A DNA stretch of 64,000 nucleotides from Actinomycetes bacterium. Lineage in GTDB: Bacteria > Actinomycetota > Actinomycetes > Actinomycetales > Microbacteriaceae. The notes under the pieces were generated by a model. The model searched no databases and was not told the DNA's origin. It worked only from the letters and a program-made list of their open reading frames with translations. The stretch spans positions 1 through 64,000 of the forward strand of contig JAEWJX010000082.1 in the NCBI GenBank assembly GCA_023386365.1, in the 5' to 3' direction. Position numbers and translations under genes: made by a program. Below, in pieces: positions 55,432-64,000 of this stretch (positions are counted from its first letter, which is position 1; each line of letters begins with the position of its first letter).

Positions 55432-57039
55432 GTGCGAATCACTCGCATCGCAGCAGCTGCCGGGGGCGTCGCAATCGCCTCTGCGCTCGTCCTCTCCGGT
55501 TGCGCCACCGACAACGGTGGCGACAACGGGGGCGGCTCGAGCACGGCGATCATCACGGTCCAGAACAACGAGCCCGAGAACCCGTTGGTTCCCGCCAACA
55601 CCAACGAGGTTGGTGGCGGTCTGGCTCTCCAGAACCTCTTCGCGGGTCTGGTCTACTACAAGGCCGACGGGTCCATGGACCTCGACGTCGCCGAGTCGAT
55701 CGAGTCCGACGACAACCAGACCTGGACCATCAAGGTCAAGGAAGGCAAGAAGTTCACCGACGGCACCGACGTGACCGCCGAGTCCTTCGTCAAGGCCTGG
55801 CAGTGGGGCGCGGCTGACGCCGAGAACCTCAACCAGTGGTGGTTCGGCAACGTCGAGGGCTACTCCGCCGAAGGTGGCGAAGACACCCTTGCTCTCGAGG
55901 TCGTCGACGACTACACCTTCACGGTGAAGCTCGCCGCTCCGCAGTCGGACTACCCGCTGAGCCTCGGCTACACGGTGTTCTTCCCGCTGCCCGAGTCCTT
56001 CTACGAGGACCCGGCCGCGTTCGGTGAGGCCCCCGTCGGCAACGGCCCCTACAAGCTCTCGGAGACCGGCTGGGTCCACGACGAGCGCATCTCGCTCGTG
56101 AAGAACGAGGACTACGACGGTCCCCGCGAGGCGAAGAACGGTGGTGTCGACCTCGTCGCGTACGCGACTCAGGAGGCCGCCTACGCCGACCTGCTCTCGG
56201 ACAACCTGGATGTCATCCAGCAGGTTCCGACGAACGCTCTCGCCACCTACAAGGACGAGCTCGGCGACCGCGCGGTCGACCAGGCTGCGGCGATCTTCCA
56301 GTCGTTCACCATCCAGTACAGCCTCGCTCACTTCGCCGATGACGAAGAGGGCAAGCTGCGTCGCGCCGCCATCTCGAAGGCGATCAACCGCGAGGAGATC
56401 ACCTCGGTGATCTTCGAAGGCACCCGCACCCCCGCCGTCGACTGGACCTCGCCGGTCATCGACGGTTGGTCGGACTCGATCCCCGGCGCGGACGTGCTCA
56501 CGTTCGACGAGGCCGAGGCCAAGGACCTGTGGGCCCAGGCTGACGCCATCTCGCCCTGGTCGGGTCAGTTCGGTATCGCGTACAACGCCGACGGTGGCCA
56601 CCAGGCCTGGGTCGACGCGACCGCCAACCAGATCAAGAACGTGCTCGGCATCGACGCGGTCGGAGTTCCGTACCCCGACTTCGCCGGCCTCCGCACTGAG
56701 GTCAACAACCGCACCATCACCTCTGCATTCCGCAGCGGCTGGCAGTTCGACTACCCGGGTGCCTACAACATCCTGGGTGCGCTTTACCTGACCGGTGCCG
56801 GCTCGAACGACGCCGACTACTCGAACCCCGAGTACGACGAGCTCGTCACCTCCGGTGCGACCGCGGACTCGATCGAGGACGCCAACGCCGACTTCGCGAA
56901 GGCTCAGGAGATCCTGTTCCAGGACCTCCCCGCCATCCCGCTGTGGTACGGCGCCGTGAACGCGGGCTACTCGACCCTCGTCTCCAACGTCGAGTACGGT
57001 TGGGACAGCTGGCCGATCGTCTACGAGATCACCAAGTAA
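55432..57039 (+). CDS. Oligopeptide/dipeptide-binding lipoprotein (family 5)
   Basis: 535 residues. Lipoprotein signal ending in LVLSGC (C24), then a family 5 solute-binding domain: LVPANTNEVGGGLALQNLFAGL, WTIKVKEGKKFTDGTDVTAESFVKAW, GNGPYKL, LRRAAISKAINREEI. Low Lys/Glu bias and strict codon use suggest high expression. A consensus AGGAGGA precedes the GTG. First gene of the importer; a terminator-like hairpin separates it from the permease genes, which would give excess binding protein. Confidence 0.93.
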   Translation: MRITRIAAAAGGVAIASALVLSGCATDNGGDNGGGSSTAIITVQNNEPENPLVPANTNEVGGGLALQNLFAGLVYYKADGSMDLDVAESIESDDNQTWTIKVKEGKKFTDGTDVTAESFVKAWQWGAADAENLNQWWFGNVEGYSAEGGEDTLALEVVDDYTFTVKLAAPQSDYPLSLGYTVFFPLPESFYEDPAAFGEAPVGNGPYKLSETGWVHDERISLVKNEDYDGPREAKNGGVDLVAYATQEAAYADLLSDNLDVIQQVPTNALATYKDELGDRAVDQAAAIFQSFTIQYSLAHFADDEEGKLRRAAISKAINREEITSVIFEGTRTPAVDWTSPVIDGWSDSIPGADVLTFDEAEAKDLWAQADAISPWSGQFGIAYNADGGHQAWVDATANQIKNVLGIDAVGVPYPDFAGLRTEVNNRTITSAFRSGWQFDYPGAYNILGALYLTGAGSNDADYSNPEYDELVTSGATADSIEDANADFAKAQEILFQDLPAIPLWYGAVNAGYSTLVSNVEYGWDSWPIVYEITK

Positions 57040-57047
57040 CACCATCC

Positions 57048-57080
57048 CTGTGGGGCGGCGGCCAGCTCGCCGCCCCACAG
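57048..57080 (+). terminator. Attenuating terminator between binding protein and permease genes
   Basis: Perfect 13-bp stem CTGTGGGGCGGCG / CGCCGCCCCACAG with a 7-base loop, 8 bases after the stop, followed by TGTTGT. Such partial terminators lower permease expression relative to the binding protein. Confidence 0.8.
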
Positions 57081-57120
57081 TGTTGTGCCGGATTCCTCTC
57101 GTAGTTAGTTCACGAACCAC

Positions 57121-58050
57121 ATGACCGCATACATCATTCGTCGCGTTCTCCAGGCGATCCCGGTGTTCCTCGGATCGACGTTCCTCATCTACACGATGGT
57201 GTTCGCTCTCCCTGGCGACCCGATCCTCGCCCTCTTCGGCGACAAGACTCCGACGCCGGAGCAGCTGGCCGCTCTTCAAGAGCGCTTCCACCTCGACCAG
57301 CCCTTCCTGGCCCGCTACTTCATCTACCTCGGCGACCTGCTGCAGGGCGACCTGGGAACCACGTTCTCCGGTCAGTCGGTGAACGAGATCCTCATGAGGA
57401 CGTTCCCGAACACCCTCCGCCTCGCCCTCATGGCGATCGCCATCCAGCTCGTCTTCGGTGTGCTCTTCGGCCTGATCGCCGGCCTCCGCAAGGGCGGCAT
57501 CTTCGACCACGGGTCGCTGCTGGTGAGCCTGGTGCTCATCTCGATGCCCGTCTTCGTCCTCGCGTTCGTCGCCCAGTACTTCCTGGGCATCGAGCTCGGC
57601 TGGTTCAGGCCCACCGTCGGGCCAGGCGCGCCATGGCAAGACCTGATACTCCCCGCCATCGTGCTCTCCGCGCTGAACTTCGCCTTCGTGCTGCGCCTCA
57701 CCCGCGCGTCCGTCATCGAGACGGGTCAGCAGGACTTCGTGCGCATGGCTTCCGGTAAGGGCCTGTCGTCGCGCCGGGTCGTCCCGGTGCACGTGCTGCG
57801 CAACTCGCTGATTCCGGTGACCACCAACCTGGCCGCCGACTTCGGCATCCTGATCGTCGGTGCGACGGTGACCGAGGGCATCTTCAACGTGCCCGGTGTC
57901 GGTGCCGAGCTCTTCAAAGCGATCAACCGCCACGACAGTCCCGAGGTGGTCTCGATCGTCACGATCCTGGTCATCATCTACGTTTTCGTGAACCTGGGCA
58001 TCGACCTTCTCTACGGCGTGCTCGACCCGAGGATCCGCTATGTCAAGTAA
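57121..58050 (+). CDS. Oligopeptide ABC transporter permease (DppB/OppB)
   Basis: 309 residues, six membrane helices. Family 5 permease start YIIRRVLQAIPVFLGSTFLIYTMVFALPGDP, and the EAA-like cytoplasmic loop VRMASGKGLSSRRVVPVHVLRNSLIPV that contacts the ATPase. Overlaps the next permease gene by 11 bases. Confidence 0.94.
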   Translation: MTAYIIRRVLQAIPVFLGSTFLIYTMVFALPGDPILALFGDKTPTPEQLAALQERFHLDQPFLARYFIYLGDLLQGDLGTTFSGQSVNEILMRTFPNTLRLALMAIAIQLVFGVLFGLIAGLRKGGIFDHGSLLVSLVLISMPVFVLAFVAQYFLGIELGWFRPTVGPGAPWQDLILPAIVLSALNFAFVLRLTRASVIETGQQDFVRMASGKGLSSRRVVPVHVLRNSLIPVTTNLAADFGILIVGATVTEGIFNVPGVGAELFKAINRHDSPEVVSIVTILVIIYVFVNLGIDLLYGVLDPRIRYVK

Positions 58051-59046
58051 GAATCCAGTCCGTACGGCGCCCCGTTTCGTCGCCGAAGCCGACGAGGCAG
58101 GCCTCGGAGCCGTCGACGCGGTCAAGGTCAGCGAGCGCAAGAGCAACCTCTGGCTCGACGCTTGGCGCGATGTCCGCGGTCGGTGGATGTTCTGGGCCTC
58201 GGCCGTGTTCATCGTCTTCATCATGATCGTGGCCCTGTTCCCGAACCTGTTCACCGACGTGCCGCCCAACGACGGCTGCATCCTGACGGTGCAGACCGAG
58301 GCTCAGGCCGACGCGCTGGGACTCCCGATCGGAACCAAGGTCTCCAACCACGGGCCGATCGCCGGTCACCCGATGGGCTTCACGAAGCAGGGCTGTGACG
58401 TGTTCTCGCGCGTCGTCCACGGCACCTCGACGTCGCTCTCGGTCGGCATCATCGTGACGCTGCTGACCGCGTTCATGGGCATCATCGTCGGTGCGTTCGC
58501 CGGCTACTTCGGCGGATGGATCGACTCGCTCCTCATGCGCGTCGGCGACATCTTCTTCGCCATCCCCTACGTCCTCGCGGCGGTCGTCATCATGTCGATC
58601 TTCCTCAAGGACCGGAACATCTGGGTGATCTCGCTCGCGATCGGCTTCTTCGCGTGGCCATCCACGGCGCGCATCCTGAGATCCGAGATATTGAGGGTGC
58701 GCAACTCCGACTACGTGATGGCGTCGGAGGCGCTCGGCCTCTCGAAGGTGCGCACGATGTTCCAGCACGTGCTGCCGAACTCGATCGCTCCGGTCATCAT
58801 CATCTCCACCATCGGTCTCGCCGGCGCGATCACCGCGGAGGCGACCCTGTCGTTCCTCGGCGTCGGGCTTCCGAACAACGTCTACATGTCGTGGGGTAAC
58901 GACATCTCTGCGGCCCAGGCCGACCTGCGAACCAACCCCATGACGCTGATCTACCCCTCGATCGCGCTGTCGGTCACCGTGCTGAGCTTCATCCTGCTCG
59001 GCGAGGTCGTCCGCGACGCGCTCGACCCGAAGGCGAGGGCCGTCCG

Positions 59047-59050
<4 letters not shown>
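58040..59050 (+). CDS. Oligopeptide ABC transporter permease (DppC/OppC)
   Basis: 336 residues, six membrane helices. A 45-residue cytoplasmic N-terminus, then GRDVFSR-like GCDVFSRVVHGTSTSLSVGI and the EAA loop YVMASEALGLSKVRTMFQHVLPNSIAPVI. A longer periplasmic loop (about 70-125) follows helix 1. The stop overlaps the TTG start of the ATPase gene. Confidence 0.94.
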
Positions 59051-60744
<1,694 letters not shown>

Positions 60745-60762
60745 GTCGACAACCCCTTGTGG

Positions 60763-60794
60763 AACGGCGTCCCGGAGTGATCCGGGACGCCGTT
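60763..60794 (+). terminator. Terminator of the oligopeptide ABC operon
   Basis: Perfect 14-bp stem AACGGCGTCCCGGA / TCCGGGACGCCGTT with a GTGA tetraloop, then TCCC. Confidence 0.88.
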
Positions 60795-60837
60795 TCCCGC
60801 ATCGGGATGCCCGGGTCGACCGCCTAGGGTGGAGAGG

Positions 60838-62679
60838 GTGAGAGGCGCACGTTTCGCAGCGGCCGCGATGGCCGGAGTCCTGGCGGCGGCCCTCGTCGGC
60901 TGCACCGATCAGGACCGTGTGGTGGAGGGCAGCAGCGTCACCGTCGCCGTCAGCGGTGCCCTCACCTCGCTCAACGCGAACAGCTCGTTCGGGCGGGCGT
61001 CGTCGCTCAACGCCGACGTCGCCTACCTCACCGGTTCCTCGTTCGCGTACCCGGATGACGCGTACCAGCTGGTCGACGACACCAGCTTCGGCACCGCCGA
61101 GGTGACCGCCGACGACCCGCTCACGGTGCGCTACACGATCGCCGACGGGGCCACCTGGTCCGACGGTGTGCCGGTGACCGCGGCCGACCTGCTGCTCGCG
61201 TGGGGTGCGAACTCGGGCGCCCTCGACAGCGACGACGTCGACGTGCAGGAGTACGTCGACCCGGAGACGGGACGGATGGGCGAGCTGCCCACCGGTGTGG
61301 TCCATTTCGACGGGGCGCTCGGGCGGGGCCTCGAGCTGGCGACCCAGACGCCGCAGCTCGGCGACGACGGGCGATCGCTCTTCGTGCACTTCGATGAGTT
61401 CACCCCCGGGTGGAAGACGGCGCTCGCACCGGGCCTCCCGGCGCACGTGGTGGCGTCTCTCGCGTTCGATCTGCCGCTCGGCGGCGACTCCGCGACTGCC
61501 GACCCGGACAAGGCGGATGCGGCGGCGGCTGTCGATCAGCTCGAGTCGGCGATCGTCGACGCCGATGCCGACGCCCTGAGCGCGATCGCGAACGTCTGGA
61601 ACAGCGGCTTCGACCTCACCGGCTCGGCCCCCGATCCGCAGCTGCTGGTGGCGAGCGGGCCGTACCGGGTCAGTGAGGTCGCCGACGGGGAGGTGACGCT
61701 CACCGCCAACCCGCGCTACCGCGGTTCGCGCGCGCCCGCGATCGAGTCGCTGGTGCTCACCACGGTCGAAGATCCGACCGAGCTGGTGCGGCGTGTCACC
61801 GAGGGCGAGGTCGACATCGCGACGCCCGCCCCGGAGGCGCAGCTCGCGTCCGAGTTGTCCGGCATCGCCGGGGTGAGTGTCGTCGCGGGGTCCGAGAGCA
61901 CGTTCGAGCACATCGACTTGCAGTTCACCGACTCGAAGTCGAAGGTGTTCGACGACCTGCTCGTGCGTCAGGCGTTCCTGCACGTCGTCCCTCGGCAGAC
62001 GATCCTCGACGAGCTGGTCACGCCGGTGCAGGCGGATGCGGGCCTGCTCGACTCCTTCGTGTTGCGTCCGGGCGCGGGCGGCTACGAGGAGGCGGTGGCC
62101 GGGAACGGGTCCGACGCGTACCGCACCACCGACGTCGACGCCGCCGAGGCGCTGCTCGCCGAGGCGGGCGTCACCTCCCCCGAGGTGTGCGTGCTGTACG
62201 ACCCCGCGGATGAGCGTCGCGTCGCCGAGTTCGGCCTCATCCAGGATTCGGCGAAGCGCGCCGGCTTCCGCGTCACCGACTGCTCCCGCGCTGACTGGCG
62301 CGACATGCTGGGCGTCGCCGGCGCCTACGACGCGGCTCTGTTCGCGTGGGACACCACGCGGCTGGGTCCGGCGGCCGTCGCGTCGGTGTTCCGCAGCGAC
62401 TCCGCGGTCGCCAACCTGAACCACTACAGCAACCCGGAGGCAGACGACCTCATCGATCAGATCGTCGAGACGACCGATTCGGCCGAGCAGCAGGACCTGC
62501 TCGCCGAACTCGACGGCATCCTGTGGTCCGACGCCTACGGCGCCCCCCTGTTCGCCCACCCGACCCTCACCGTGGTGTCGGACCGGGTCGAGGGGGTCAC
62601 CCGCTCGCCCCTCGCGCGCGGGGTGTTCTGGAACGCGTGGGCGTGGACTCCGGCGGCCAGCCCGGCGCCGACGCCGTAA
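60838..62679 (+). CDS. Second family 5 solute-binding lipoprotein
   Basis: 613 residues. Lipoprotein signal with lipobox LVGC (C22). Domain with VRYTIADGATWSDGVPVTAADLLLAW, GPYRVSEVADGEVTLTANPRYRG and a DLIDQIVETTDSAEQQDLLAELD end, close to family 5 peptide-binding proteins but diverged from the first one (55432). GTG 60838 chosen: TAGGGT (60825-60830) ends 7 bases upstream, so it is probably leaderless and separately controlled; GTG 60829 lies in that promoter. May feed the same permease with other peptides. Confidence 0.88.
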   Translation: MRGARFAAAAMAGVLAAALVGCTDQDRVVEGSSVTVAVSGALTSLNANSSFGRASSLNADVAYLTGSSFAYPDDAYQLVDDTSFGTAEVTADDPLTVRYTIADGATWSDGVPVTAADLLLAWGANSGALDSDDVDVQEYVDPETGRMGELPTGVVHFDGALGRGLELATQTPQLGDDGRSLFVHFDEFTPGWKTALAPGLPAHVVASLAFDLPLGGDSATADPDKADAAAAVDQLESAIVDADADALSAIANVWNSGFDLTGSAPDPQLLVASGPYRVSEVADGEVTLTANPRYRGSRAPAIESLVLTTVEDPTELVRRVTEGEVDIATPAPEAQLASELSGIAGVSVVAGSESTFEHIDLQFTDSKSKVFDDLLVRQAFLHVVPRQTILDELVTPVQADAGLLDSFVLRPGAGGYEEAVAGNGSDAYRTTDVDAAEALLAEAGVTSPEVCVLYDPADERRVAEFGLIQDSAKRAGFRVTDCSRADWRDMLGVAGAYDAALFAWDTTRLGPAAVASVFRSDSAVANLNHYSNPEADDLIDQIVETTDSAEQQDLLAELDGILWSDAYGAPLFAHPTLTVVSDRVEGVTRSPLARGVFWNAWAWTPAASPAPTP

Positions 62680-62684
62680 CCCGG

Positions 62685-62690
62685 TAGAAT
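62685..62690 (+). promoter_or_regulatory. Candidate -10 of typA
   Basis: TAGAAT, giving a start near 62697 and a leader of about 60 bases before typA. Confidence 0.5.
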
Positions 62691-62756
62691 GGGAAGGCTG
62701 CGGCCCTCCGGTGCGCCGCCATCCGACTTCCCTCCCATCCTTTTCGAGGTTCCCGC

Positions 62757-64000
<1,244 letters not shown>

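Overview
This 64-kb window is high-GC (about 70%) actinobacterial chromosome, most likely from a member of the Microbacteriaceae. The evidence is the gene order greA / DUF4307 / hemolysin III / short-chain cis-prenyltransferase / PIN-PhoH / fumC / DUF4245 / xseB / xseA / ispH / ychF, which I recall as conserved in Mycobacterium tuberculosis (Rv1080c-Rv1112), together with GTG and TTG starts and two copies of a small protein family I associate with Microbacteriaceae. I see no prophage, insertion sequence, CRISPR array, rRNA or tRNA. Almost every base is explained by tightly packed genes, and both ends cut a gene (greA at the left, typA at the right).

Layout. 1-13.5 kb: housekeeping block with transcript cleavage factor GreA, hemolysin III, cis-prenyltransferase, a class-V aminotransferase-like protein, PIN-PhoH ATPase, a PadR regulator with its membrane partner, fumarase, carbonic anhydrase, both exonuclease VII subunits (split by an inserted flavin monooxygenase), and IspH. 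13.6-17 kb: an orphan histidine kinase overlapping a membrane partner, then class II aldolase. 17-21.6 kb: TetR regulator and a heterodimeric ABC exporter. 21.7-24.2 kb: a membrane-anchored GH9 cellulase behind a perfect CebR/CelR-type operator. 24.2-31.6 kb: RmuC, methylmalonate-semialdehyde dehydrogenase, small proteins, YchF, DUF1877, and an HxlR/VOC pair. 31.7-37.9 kb: accessory genes (MerR with its VOC target, LLM oxidoreductase, membrane proteins, acyltransferase, AhpD-like protein, and two paralogous small proteins flanking a third). 37.9-44 kb: histidine degradation, with an IclR regulator divergent from hutH-hutU-hutG-hutI. 44-47.1 kb: a large membrane-patatin fusion. 48.9-53.5 kb: tandem glycine riboswitch controlling gcvT-gcvH-gcvP. 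53.5-55.2 kb: peroxiredoxin, a proline-rich micro-protein and a CPBP protease. 55.4-62.7 kb: an oligopeptide ABC importer with two lipoproteins. 62.8 kb to the end: TypA/BipA GTPase.

Regulation can be read unusually well. About twenty genes have a -10-like hexamer ending exactly 6-7 bases before the start codon, the signature of leaderless mRNAs, and this fixes many starts. Palindromes sit where specific regulators should act: TetR (17077-17092), PadR (5626-5643), IclR (38724-38739 and 38782-38802), CebR/CelR type (21712-21727), and a MerR-type dyad inside a 20-bp promoter spacer (32048-32079). Intrinsic terminators with perfect 11-14 bp stems close several operons. Two copies of a 64-bp two-part hairpin element (21630-21693 and 27221-27284) show compensatory base changes.

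The least explained material is: the micro-protein/CPBP/peroxiredoxin cluster sharing a C-terminal R[FY]xLPPPPA motif; the membrane-patatin fusion; the kinase pair without a response regulator; the duplicated small-protein locus at 36.8-37.9 kb; and the excess of the hexamer GGATGC/GCATCC across the whole window. All functional calls are from sequence motifs and memory of families; nothing was searched.
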